From IMG/VR virus record IMGVR_UViG_3300044742_000150, positions 1-28,452 of that record: a stretch of 28,452 nucleotides of DNA, one strand, 5' to 3'. This document shows, piece by piece, positions 21,675 through 28,452 of this stretch. The stretch is from a virus. The notes beneath the pieces are model-generated. The model saw nothing but the letters and a program-made list of their open reading frames with translations, was not told the DNA's origin and did not search any database. The translations under genes and the position numbers were made by a program. Every line of letters begins with the position of its first letter. The stretch's first letter is position 1.

Positions 21675-22499
21675 GTGCCGCTCGTTGACCCACAGATTGG
21701 CGCCTTTATCTTCTCGAGCGCAAGTGTCGTTCTCGAAGACTGGGCAATCGGTGCGCCGCGCGAGCTGGACATCATGGGTTCCGCACAAGAAGAGCAGGGG
21801 GCATCAAGCCAGGGCAAGCTGGCTGGCCGCACGGTTACGCTCATGGTGGACATCACCGGCACTACGCCATCAAATCTGCAAGACAATGTCTCGGCGTTTA
21901 TTGCTGCGACGTCGAGTGATCTCCCGCAAGACCTACATCTCGAGCCGCAGTTTCCTGGGAGGTATCTGCTGGTCAAGCGGACGGGCGAGCTGGTTGTCAG
22001 GAATGTTCAGGGCGCTCCGGGCACGCGGGTTAAGGCGACGGTCGAGTTTTTCGCGGACGACCCCTACTGGCTCAATGGCGTATCGATTACTCAGCGCGCA
22101 ACGCTGTCAACGATCTCCACCAACGTCACGATCAACCTATCTGGTGTCGGCGCCGCAAATGCCAAATGGATACCGCTGATCTGTGTATTACAAGTCGCGG
22201 GAACGACTTTTCAAGCCGGCAAGACAATCAAGATTACCAATACAACAACGCAGCCAAATGAGATTTTCAGATACAAGGCAAATGCCGATCTCACAGGAGG
22301 CAGTGCCAAGGTTGGATTAATTGACGGAGAGTCGAAAGAGGTGCTCTGGGACGGAGAATTGCAGAACAAGAATGTTGCCGGGATATTTCCGCGGTTGCGT
22401 GGCGGGATTAGCAACGTGATTCAAGTGGATCTTGACTCGACCGGCAGCAATGGGCTCAACTCGACCTTAGACTTTGTGTACGCTGAGCGGTGGTCGTAA
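21675..22499 (+). CDS. Distal tail protein (Dit-like)
   Basis: This 274-residue protein follows the tape measure gene and has the pattern of Dit / siphovirus tail-component proteins. It has an N-terminal belt with ASVVLEDWAIGAPRELDIMGSAQEEQGASSQGKLAGRTVTLMVDITGT, then LHLEPQFPGRYLLVKRTGELVVRNVQGAPGTRVKATVEFFADDPYWL, the strand set that marks the family's first domain. A C-terminal galectin-like half (ISTNVTINLSGVGAANAKW...GISNVIQVDLDSTGSNGLNSTLDFVYAERW) follows. Dit forms a hexameric hub at the tail tip to which the tail-associated protein and receptor-binding parts attach. It begins with GTG at 21675, three bases after the tape measure stop. Confidence 0.75.
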   Translation: MPLVDPQIGAFIFSSASVVLEDWAIGAPRELDIMGSAQEEQGASSQGKLAGRTVTLMVDITGTTPSNLQDNVSAFIAATSSDLPQDLHLEPQFPGRYLLVKRTGELVVRNVQGAPGTRVKATVEFFADDPYWLNGVSITQRATLSTISTNVTINLSGVGAANAKWIPLICVLQVAGTTFQAGKTIKITNTTTQPNEIFRYKANADLTGGSAKVGLIDGESKEVLWDGELQNKNVAGIFPRLRGGISNVIQVDLDSTGSNGLNSTLDFVYAERWS

Positions 22500-22502
22500 G
22501 CA

Positions 22503-25334
22503 ATGGCCGATTTCCTTCAAGAGTTTAAGTGGGCGACCGGTGCGAACGGTTGGGGGAATTTCACGCAAACCGACACGACCCGATTCAGCAATTCGGGTAC
22601 TGCGCCCACGTACATGGCGCAGTATGGCACGTTCCGCGGTGACTCGGCCGGCAACACGTCAGGGGTGGAGCAGTCCGCGCGCATCGGCGCGTTCTCAGGC
22701 GGCACGCTTGCAGCTGCAAGCTTTGCGTTTCGCCTAAGGCGAATGCAGCTGAGCGGCAGCAATGGCTTTGCCGGTACGCTCAACACACATAGGGATTTTC
22801 TTTGCTGGGCGAAGTGCCTGACGTCAGGCAGTAGCAACGTATCAGACGGCGGCTCACCAGCTGGCGCACCATTCAAGATTGCTGTTTATAAGACATCGCA
22901 AACAGGCGCTGCAAATACAGGCGCGGTGTTCCTCGAGTTCGCGGCCAGTGGGCAGAGCGCTGGGCGGGATCCATTGAACGGGCTTGGCTTCGATGGCTAT
23001 GTGGGCCATTGGCTTGGCATGGAGTTTACGCTTGAGCTGCGCCGCTGGCTGAACAATGCGCAGAATGCTTTTGCGTGCACCGCGCGTATCTTCAACCTCG
23101 AGAGCCGCCGGCCGCGTCCCATCATTACAATGGCGATCAAGTCGGAGCTTGGCGACCCGACCCTCTTTACAACTGCCTTTCATACGAACGACATCGTTCT
23201 CGGCGGGAATAAGCTACGCACGACATCAGGCGTCGATGACGAGATCGACGTCGACTATGACGAGTTCCGCGGCGCCAAGGCGCAAGTAGGCTTTCCGCGA
23301 TTGCTGTACGGCGGCGAGTTCCGTGTGCAGACGTTCCTCGACAAATACGACCCTGTTGGCAACGTCCAAGACTTTTCGCACCGATACGTCCTCAACACGG
23401 ATCGCGTCCAAGACCTGACGTGTAATTACCGCGAGCACTTCCTCGAGACGGACGCAAGTGTCACGATTTCAGACCCTGGCATCTATCGACTCGACCTCGG
23501 CCAGACAATTGCTGGCGGCGGGCAGACAGCTAGCTTGTTTGCCACGAATATGAGCTGGGCAACAGCGCCGCTCTATTTCAAATACGCCAAGAACGGTAAC
23601 TGCTGGCTCAAGTTCACGACGGGTGCCCTGGCTGGCCAGGAGCGCCGCGTCACAAGCTGGAATAACAGCATCTTCTATATCAGTGTTGAGCCGGCTTTCA
23701 GTGCTACGCCAGCGGTGGGCGACAAGTTCCAGATTCAGCATCGCTCGACCATCGTCGAGGATTTGCTGAGCGCGCCGCGTGCTGACACGCAGTATCGCCT
23801 GCAAGTCATTGGCACAGATCACGGGTTCCGCGCGCCCATTGTTGATCTCGTGACAGGCTGGGATGAGCTTGGCCCCGTGTGGTGGAGCGGGTTTCTTGAC
23901 ACGATCGAGGCAACAGAGAACCCCAGCAGCAAAGGTGTCAGGCTGCGCGCGTATGGCGTGAGCGATTTTCTCAAGAAGTCGAGAAGCATTTACAAGGTCA
24001 GCAGGAAGGGCGAAAGCCTCGACACCTTCCAGACGATGAAACAACAGTTCGAGGATTACGATCCTTGTATCGACCTTACTCTCGAGGCGATCGACAATGC
24101 CGGCGCTGGTGTGCGGCTGCCTTTCGAATGCTTCGGCGAAGATGCGTCAGAGGTGCAAGGCAGCGTTGCACGCATGATTGGGAATTTCGTTTTTGGCGTT
24201 GAGACCAACGCCTTCCCGCCGGTTGTGCTAGGAGATTTTGGCTTCGGTGCAGACTATCGTTTTCGCGTGTTTGAAAATCGCGATGACAAAGACGACGCCG
24301 CAAAGGTCAGCTTCAACGTTAGAACCGTCTCAACTCTTTCGCCGCGCGCTAGGCAAATCAGCTTCATCAAGGCGGACGAAGGATATGCGAACAAGTGGAA
24401 ATTTGAAGGCGCCAGCTTTGTCAACGAAATCATAACCATTCTTACGCACCGAGCGCGGCGTGACGATGCACTCGGCAAGCCGGCCGGGTTTACGTCAATT
24501 CCGTTCCTGCAAAATGTGCAAATGGAATTTGGCACGCAGGGGTCCCCTGTCACTGGAAGCGAAATCTACCCAGCGACATTCGTAGGATGGCAGGTCGAAA
24601 TCATCGACCTTATCAATCGTGTTGGCTTTCGGAACGAGGACACTGGCGATTTTGTTTATGAGGGTGGCAGCAAGAGGCTCAAGGGGGACCTCTCTGGCCG
24701 GCGCGTGCGGACAATCTATGAGTGGATGACAGTTGCAAATCAAATGGACTTCAGAACCACAAGAAACTTCCCCGGTGCGATCAGTGGCTTTGAAGTCATG
24801 AATAATTTGACCGAGGCGCATATCCTGAGACTCACGCCAAACGGTCGACCGATTGAGCGAATTCTTGGCAACTCCAAGAGCATGGCGCTGCTTGGTGCAA
24901 GGCTCAAAATCATTCAATCTGCCGACGTGATTGGCTGGCTGCAAGCTGGCATCGCGGCGCAGATCGACAACTTTGCGTCAGTGCGCCAGCGGTATTCTGG
25001 TCGAGTTGTTGAGCATTCGATGCGTGAGCGGCCAGACGCCAACAACAACAGAGTTGCGATTGCGACGCCTGAAATCCAAATGATCCGTTGGGGGACCACA
25101 GCGAACGGTGGCGACGGGTTGAAGGTTGGAGCGCGCAACCCAGCTACGGGAACGAGCTTCGGGGTTCGGCAGAAGTTCAAGGTTGGGATGACGCGGCTTG
25201 GAAGTGTGAGAGGGCTAAGCCTGAAACTGAATCGCGGTGGGTGGCTGGCGGAATGGTCACTGGCCAGCATGGTGGTCAGCGCGCCAGATGTGATAGCGCG
25301 GTTTGCAGCGAGCGCGAAGACTCCAGGAAGGTAA
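22503..25334 (+). CDS. Large tail hub / tail-associated protein with N-terminal lectin-like domain
   Basis: This 943-residue protein follows Dit, the place of tail-associated (Tal/hub) proteins. Residues ~1-255 form an all-beta region (ASFAFRLRRMQLSGSNGFAGTLNTHRDFLCWAK...HWLGMEFTLELRRWLNNAQNAFACTARIF...DEIDVDYDEFRGAKAQ). It resembles LamG/concanavalin-like sandwiches ending in a short D-E-F strand, and is probably a carbohydrate-binding domain. The remainder holds hub-type beta segments (YRLQVIGTDHGFRAPIVDLVTGWDELGPVWWSGFLDTIEATE) and a helical C-terminus. No catalytic glycosidase or peptidase motif is evident. Mid-protein QTVAGGGQT-like and AT.LYFKYA text is not diagnostic. It ends four bases before the leader of the lectin-type genes. 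Confidence 0.6.
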   Translation: MADFLQEFKWATGANGWGNFTQTDTTRFSNSGTAPTYMAQYGTFRGDSAGNTSGVEQSARIGAFSGGTLAAASFAFRLRRMQLSGSNGFAGTLNTHRDFLCWAKCLTSGSSNVSDGGSPAGAPFKIAVYKTSQTGAANTGAVFLEFAASGQSAGRDPLNGLGFDGYVGHWLGMEFTLELRRWLNNAQNAFACTARIFNLESRRPRPIITMAIKSELGDPTLFTTAFHTNDIVLGGNKLRTTSGVDDEIDVDYDEFRGAKAQVGFPRLLYGGEFRVQTFLDKYDPVGNVQDFSHRYVLNTDRVQDLTCNYREHFLETDASVTISDPGIYRLDLGQTIAGGGQTASLFATNMSWATAPLYFKYAKNGNCWLKFTTGALAGQERRVTSWNNSIFYISVEPAFSATPAVGDKFQIQHRSTIVEDLLSAPRADTQYRLQVIGTDHGFRAPIVDLVTGWDELGPVWWSGFLDTIEATENPSSKGVRLRAYGVSDFLKKSRSIYKVSRKGESLDTFQTMKQQFEDYDPCIDLTLEAIDNAGAGVRLPFECFGEDASEVQGSVARMIGNFVFGVETNAFPPVVLGDFGFGADYRFRVFENRDDKDDAAKVSFNVRTVSTLSPRARQISFIKADEGYANKWKFEGASFVNEIITILTHRARRDDALGKPAGFTSIPFLQNVQMEFGTQGSPVTGSEIYPATFVGWQVEIIDLINRVGFRNEDTGDFVYEGGSKRLKGDLSGRRVRTIYEWMTVANQMDFRTTRNFPGAISGFEVMNNLTEAHILRLTPNGRPIERILGNSKSMALLGARLKIIQSADVIGWLQAGIAAQIDNFASVRQRYSGRVVEHSMRERPDANNNRVAIATPEIQMIRWGTTANGGDGLKVGARNPATGTSFGVRQKFKVGMTRLGSVRGLSLKLNRGGWLAEWSLASMVVSAPDVIARFAASAKTPGR
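25324..25332 (+). promoter_or_regulatory. Ribosome binding site deciding the start of the first lectin-like gene
   Basis: CCAGGAAGG ends six bases before ATG 25339 and is one of the better Shine-Dalgarno sequences here. It supports starting the product with MAAYPGAIVS rather than at an upstream in-frame start at 25303. Confidence 0.55.
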
Positions 25335-25338
25335 GCTT

Positions 25339-25878
25339 ATGGCAGCATATCCTGGCGCAATTGTCTCTTTCGCCAACGTCGTTGATGACGATGGGGCTGG
25401 TGCTGGGACCCTTCTTGAGGCGTCTCTCTGCACGACGACCAATGACGAGCTTGAGGCGATCGAGGCCGAGCTGGGAGTTGAGCCACACGGTACATGCGGC
25501 AGCGTTGCCGAACGCATGATGTTCGAGTTTCAGCTTGACGGACGATTTCGGAACATGCTTGAGAACTGGGAGGGCATGGCCGGCGCTCCATTCCCTGGCA
25601 TGTGCCGCAAGATTCAGGGTGATCGATTCCAGTATGGCGGGTTCTCTGCTGCTCTCACGTTCCAAGAAGCTTTTGTGCAAACGCCGATTGTATTTATTGC
25701 GTCGGAATTGAACAACAACAAAGACGGCGATGCCGGGTGCGTGGTGATTAAGGACCCAGTGACGACGACTGGGTTTTCGTTTCAGGCGTTTACCAGAACG
25801 GGTGCAGCTACCGTGTTCCACAATAAATACAATTGGATTGCAATAACACGTGACCCGCCTGTGGCACCGCCGGTGTAA
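25339..25878 (+). CDS. Tail receptor-binding protein 1 (H-type lectin-like)
   Basis: This 179-residue protein begins MAAYPGAIVSFANVVDDDGA, followed by the helical collar DELEAIEAELGVEPHGTCGSVAERM, a pattern that opens many short phage tail proteins. The C-terminal ~85 residues (ALTFQEAFVQTPIVFIASEL...CVVIKDPVTTTGFSFQAFTRTG...YNWIAI) match the H-type lectin pattern: F...F...P.VF, TTTGF.F, W.AI. Such domains bind glycans and are used by some tail proteins. Its stop is three bases before the next gene. The three genes at 25339, 25882 and 26472 share a YP start and a collar, so they form a tandem family. Confidence 0.6.
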   Translation: MAAYPGAIVSFANVVDDDGAGAGTLLEASLCTTTNDELEAIEAELGVEPHGTCGSVAERMMFEFQLDGRFRNMLENWEGMAGAPFPGMCRKIQGDRFQYGGFSAALTFQEAFVQTPIVFIASELNNNKDGDAGCVVIKDPVTTTGFSFQAFTRTGAATVFHNKYNWIAITRDPPVAPPV

Positions 25879-25881
25879 CCT

Positions 25882-26475
25882 ATGGCTGATTATCCAACTT
25901 CCATCTTTGTCAGAGACCCGATCGTTGAGGGATGGACCGACCTTGAGGCGTCGTTATTTAACGATTATCGCAGCGAGGTTGTACAGGCGGAGACGATCCT
26001 TGGTGCAGGCGCTGGCGGTTTAACCCCGAAAGGCGGTTTTGCCTCCCTTGCTGAGCGGCTAGACGGCATTCTTTCCGATGGTGGCAGGCGCCGACGCAAG
26101 CTCTCTGTGTATTACAAGAACGACGACGGCGCAACGGTTCCAGGAATAGCGGGTAATGTCAGGTCAGATATTCAGGTTGGGACGACTGGGCTTGTGAGCG
26201 GCCCAGGCCCGCACACGATTACCTATCCAGTCGTTTACATTAGCCTTCCGTCGCCAGTGCCGCCAGACTCGGTCATGTGTGGAATCTACATACCAAGCGG
26301 TGAGACGGTGCAGCCGCTTGTGTGCTGGTGGATCTTCGGGGATGGCACCTATCTATACAATCAGTTCCGCGTTTACGTGAAGCTGTGTACGGGCGCAGGC
26401 CTGGTCGATCCGCCGACCGGTGCGCCAAATCGTTTTAAGATTAATTGGGCCGCATTTGCAGGCATTCCGCCATGA
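25882..26475 (+). CDS. Tail receptor-binding protein 2 (paralogue, divergent)
   Basis: This 197-residue protein starts MADYPTSIFVRDPIVEGWTD, followed by LFNDYRSEVVQAETILGAGAGGL.PKGGFASLAERL, so it keeps the YP start and collar of its neighbours. Its C-terminal region has more cysteine and tryptophan (SVMCGIYIPSG..VQPLVCWWIFGDG...VYVKLCTGAG) and ends FKINWAAFAG, comparable to the last strand of the lectin-like domain in the genes beside it. A beta-sandwich receptor-binding tip is inferred. It overlaps the next start (ATGA). Confidence 0.5.
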   Translation: MADYPTSIFVRDPIVEGWTDLEASLFNDYRSEVVQAETILGAGAGGLTPKGGFASLAERLDGILSDGGRRRRKLSVYYKNDDGATVPGIAGNVRSDIQVGTTGLVSGPGPHTITYPVVYISLPSPVPPDSVMCGIYIPSGETVQPLVCWWIFGDGTYLYNQFRVYVKLCTGAGLVDPPTGAPNRFKINWAAFAGIPP

Positions 26476-27065
26476 CGATTAGGTATCCGTTTGTTGTTGC
26501 AACGATGATCAACCCGCTTGACGGCGAGTGTCCGCGGGATCAGGATTTCAACCGGATATATACTGAGCTGAACGCCATCGAAGCAACACTAGGCGTGAAT
26601 GTTCATGGCACGGCGACTACTCTTGCAAGCCGGCTCAATCAGACCATGCAGCCAAACCCTGCCGGCGGCGAAGGCTGGCCAAAGAATGGCGTCGTGTGCG
26701 AAGACGATCCAGCCGGCGGCAAGCGCGGCACGAGGCGCTGGTATGTTCAAAATATCGAAGATACCGTCGTATGGGGCACTGGCTCAGAAGCAGGCGAGAA
26801 ATCAATTGGCTTTCCCTACAACATTTTTGATGCGCCGCCAATTGTGTGCTTCTCGATTGGGATTCAAACAAGCGCGCAGGCACTGCCACTTGCGACGAGC
26901 ATGTTGCAGACAGTGAGCAAGCACCTCGTCAGGTTCAAGGCAACCAACAATACAGGTGCTCCAACATCGCAGGTGTGCAAGATTACTTACCTGGCGCTGG
27001 GACAGCTCGAGGTATTCGATGAGGCGACAGGGCCGTTCATGTGGCGCGAGGAGAGGCTAGGATGA
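26472..27065 (+). CDS. Tail receptor-binding protein 3 (lectin-like paralogue)
   Basis: This 197-residue product starts at ATG 26472 in the ATGA overlap (MTIRYPFVVATMINPLDGEC). The collar DFNRIYTELNAIEATLGVNVHGTATTLASRL aligns with DELEAIEAELGVEPHGTCGSVAERM of the first paralogue. The C-terminal domain (KSIGFPYNIFDAPPIVCFSIGI...VSKHLVRFKATNNTGA...CKITYLALGQ) again has the F...F..PP.V pattern of H-type lectin-like sandwiches. After it comes a short charged tail (EVFDEATGPFMWREERLG). It is coupled to the next gene by another ATGA overlap and presumably forms part of the tail tip. Confidence 0.55.
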   Translation: MTIRYPFVVATMINPLDGECPRDQDFNRIYTELNAIEATLGVNVHGTATTLASRLNQTMQPNPAGGEGWPKNGVVCEDDPAGGKRGTRRWYVQNIEDTVVWGTGSEAGEKSIGFPYNIFDAPPIVCFSIGIQTSAQALPLATSMLQTVSKHLVRFKATNNTGAPTSQVCKITYLALGQLEVFDEATGPFMWREERLG

Positions 27066-27481
27066 GCGAAGATAATGGCAATGACGAGATGGTTAATCGA
27101 GTGAATGGCCACGAGCAAGTGCACAAGCGCGCGACTCATATTCGCATGACGTATGACCTCAGGTGGGCAGATCGACTCGTCTCGTTCAAGGCGCAAATTA
27201 CGACCGATGATCACGACGTGATCTATGTCGGTGCCGAGCGCGCCGTGCGCGGAACAATGATTACAGATCATGGCTTCTGCCAGGCACTTTGGGACAAGGT
27301 GCTTGAGCCAGTCCGTGAGCACGTGTTGGCCAGCATGCATAATCAGCCGATTATGTTCTTTTTGCCGAAGCAATTGAACGATGGACCCAGGTTTGTTGAC
27401 GCGAGGGGGGAAGCTGCGTCCGAGCCGGAGTGTGAGCCGGCACAGGAGCCAGTAACCATGGAGAGCGAGAGCAACACATGA
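27062..27481 (+). CDS. Hypothetical protein downstream of tail tip genes
   Basis: This 139-residue protein starts at ATG 27062 with GAGGAGAGG at 27048-27056 as a strong ribosome site; the ATG overlaps the previous stop. Its middle is mixed alpha/beta (HIRMTYDLRWADRLVSFKAQITTDDHDVIYVGAERAVRG...FCQALWDKVLEPVREHVLASM). It ends with an acidic Glu/Pro/Ser-rich tail (EAASEPECEPAQEPVTMESES). I do not recognise the family. The position between tail tip and a holin-like gene could make it a lysis or tail accessory gene. Confidence 0.55.
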   Translation: MSEDNGNDEMVNRVNGHEQVHKRATHIRMTYDLRWADRLVSFKAQITTDDHDVIYVGAERAVRGTMITDHGFCQALWDKVLEPVREHVLASMHNQPIMFFLPKQLNDGPRFVDARGEAASEPECEPAQEPVTMESESNT

Positions 27482-27972
27482 TGACCATGCTGCAAGCTGT
27501 TGTACAAAATCCTGCTGCACAGAACAGCGCCAACAATGCCATGCAATGGCTCAGCATCCTGATTCCGACGTTCACGGCCCTTGCCGCCGCTGTAATCGGC
27601 GTAATCAATGCACTGAAAACGAACACCATCGCGACGAAGACGGATGACGTAGTTGTCAAGACAGATAACATTGTCGTGCAGTCGACTGAGCTTGCCAAAC
27701 AATCTGCCGTCATTGCCGAGAAGACCGTGCAAATGGAGCAGCAAGGAAACTCCCGCTGGGCGGCGCAGGCCAAGAAGCTGGAGGATGCCATACGAGAAAC
27801 CGCCGAGCTGAAGATGCTGGTTGCGCAATTGCTTCCAGGCGCGCGAGCGGAGGGCGTCAAGAAAGCTGACGAGTTTGCTGCGAGGCCGGCGGTACCGCCG
27901 CCTGTCGTTAATCATGGCCAGCCGGGGGAGTACGGGAGGCCGCCAGCAATTGAGCCTGAAAAGCCCAAGTGA
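27478..27972 (+). CDS. Single-membrane-segment coiled-coil protein (holin-like)
   Basis: This 164-residue protein starts in an ATGA overlap. A hydrophobic stretch at ~23-44 (WLSILIPTFTALAAAVIGVINAL) is a membrane helix candidate. A long coiled coil (~46-120) follows, with repeats such as KTNTIATKTDDVVVKTDNIVV and QSTELAKQSAVIAEKTVQM, then a proline-rich tail (RPAVPPPVVNHG...PPAIEPEKPK). Small one-helix proteins at the end of tail operons are often holins or other membrane accessory proteins; the long coiled coil is unusual for a holin. It could alternatively be a membrane-anchored spanin-like or tail accessory protein. I do not see an endolysin next to it. Confidence 0.5.
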   Translation: MMTMLQAVVQNPAAQNSANNAMQWLSILIPTFTALAAAVIGVINALKTNTIATKTDDVVVKTDNIVVQSTELAKQSAVIAEKTVQMEQQGNSRWAAQAKKLEDAIRETAELKMLVAQLLPGARAEGVKKADEFAARPAVPPPVVNHGQPGEYGRPPAIEPEKPK

Positions 27973-27991
27973 TTTTGTAGGGGATGATGCA

Positions 27992-28183
27992 TTGCAGGCT
28001 GCTGTTGAGCGTAACGCGGTAGTGGACGCGAGTGCAATCGAGTTGATTAAGGGCATCGCGACGCAGCTGATCGCGATCAAGCAAGACCCGGCGAAGATCC
28101 AGGCATTCGCCGACGAATTGAATCAGAAAAGCGATGCCTTGGCGGCCGCGGTCATCGAGAACACGCCAGCAGCGGAGGCGTAA
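27992..28183 (+). CDS. Small helical protein at the operon end
   Basis: The frame ending at TAA 28181-28183 encodes LQAAVERNAVVDASAIELI followed by helical GIATQLIAIKQDPAKIQAFADELNQKSDALAAAVIENTPAAEA. I recognise this text from small helical genes at the end of phage tail clusters; their role is unknown. No ATG lies close to the domain. TTG 27992 with AGGGGA at 27979-27984 gives 63 residues, while ATG 27914 or TTG 27950 would add residues that overlap the previous gene in another frame and look uninformative. I therefore prefer 27992 but with low certainty on the start. Confidence 0.5.
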   Translation: MQAAVERNAVVDASAIELIKGIATQLIAIKQDPAKIQAFADELNQKSDALAAAVIENTPAAEA

Positions 28184-28209
28184 TGGCGTGAGCCGTGACG
28201 AGAGGAAAG

Positions 28210-28247
28210 AGGCCGGCGGGGTGAATGCCCCGCTGGCCTAGCTTTTT
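28210..28247 (+). terminator. Strong rho-independent terminator ending the structural operon
   Basis: AGGCCGGCGGGG at 28210-28221 and CCCCGCTGGCCT at 28228-28239 pair over twelve bases with one G-U wobble around the six-base loop TGAATG. The stem is followed by AGC and a T run (28243-28247). It lies 26 bases after the last + strand stop. The minus strand side has only a weak T tract (CTTTCC), so it may end the convergent transcript less well. Confidence 0.9.
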
Positions 28248-28446
28248 ACGTAGTGGGCGGCTGTTTTTTTCCTCGGCCATTGCCGCCGGCAAGGCCGCCT
28301 TTTCTTGCGATTGCAGAGCGTTGCTCGGCTGTGAGCTTGCGCGCGCGCTTCCTGCCGCCCTTGCTCGGCCCGCCGACCTTGGCAGCGGCGTGGCCGCCGA
28401 GGGCACCGAGGGCGTGCGCGTGTGGGTTTTTCTTGGGTTTGGTCAT
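28246..28446 (-). CDS. Small, highly basic protein on the opposite strand
   Basis: This minus-strand frame of 66 residues begins MTKPKKNPHAHALGALGGHA, continues GGRKRARKLTAEQRSAIARKGG and ends GRGKKQPPTT. The text KGGRKRARKLTAEQRSAIARKGG resembles short basic proteins common in bacteria and phages (KGG....KLTPEERSEIARKAA). It is rich in Gly, Lys and Arg and may bind nucleic acid, but function is unknown. Its stop lies within the T run of the operon terminator, so it converges on the structural operon and marks a module boundary. Confidence 0.55.
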   Translation of the reverse strand: MTKPKKNPHAHALGALGGHAAAKVGGPSKGGRKRARKLTAEQRSAIARKGGLAGGNGRGKKQPPTT

Positions 28447-28452
28447 GATCTA

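Overview
The window reads as the structural (virion morphogenesis) half of a tailed double-stranded DNA phage genome or prophage. The particle type is siphovirus-like: an HK97-fold capsid and a long non-contractile tail. I see a portal, a prohead protease with scaffold, a major capsid protein, head-tail connectors, tail tube proteins, a frameshifted tail-assembly chaperone pair, a tape measure protein, a distal tail protein and a tail hub. I see no contractile sheath. The DNA is fairly GC-rich and even in composition. The host cannot be named from sequence. No terminase, integrase, replication gene, repressor or recognisable lysin is present, so lifestyle is undetermined; terminase genes probably lie just upstream.

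Layout, all on the + strand until the last 200 bases. (1) 44-6092: fibre or receptor-type genes sitting before the portal. Two large repeat-rich fibres are each followed by a small paralogous partner (44-2553 and 2555-4533). After them come a seven-unit beta-propeller-like protein (4543-5700) and a small BppU-N-like beta protein (5700-6092). (2) 6101-11831: the head module. A portal is fused to a MuF-like minor head domain. It is followed by a multi-domain S78 prohead protease with a C-terminal scaffold that may also be made from an internal start, and then the major capsid protein. (3) 11921-14491: small head-completion, connector, gp10-like and tail-terminator genes. (4) 14496-17540: a beta-sandwich protein and two tandem paralogous tail-tube proteins. 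(5) 17561-21671: a tail assembly chaperone with a textbook T TTT TTC slippery site leading to a -1 frame extension, then a 1103-residue tape measure protein. (6) 21675-27065: Dit-like protein, large hub with a possible LamG-like N-terminus, and three tandem short receptor-binding-type proteins with related N-termini and lectin-like C-termini. (7) 27062-28183: an unknown protein, a one-membrane-segment coiled-coil protein (holin-like) and a small helical protein. A strong hairpin terminator closes the operon at 28210-28247. A short, very basic gene (28246-28446) converges on it from the opposite strand.

Most junctions are ATGA/TGATG/GTGA overlaps or gaps of a few bases, so the whole block is probably one translationally coupled late operon. 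The features most worth checking are the duplicated fibre plus small-partner cassette upstream of the portal, the programmed frameshift, the multi-domain protease/scaffold polyprotein with a gpT-like N-terminus, the paired tail-tube genes and the tandem lectin-like tail proteins. I did not find a convincing non-phage system such as defence, CRISPR or a retroelement.
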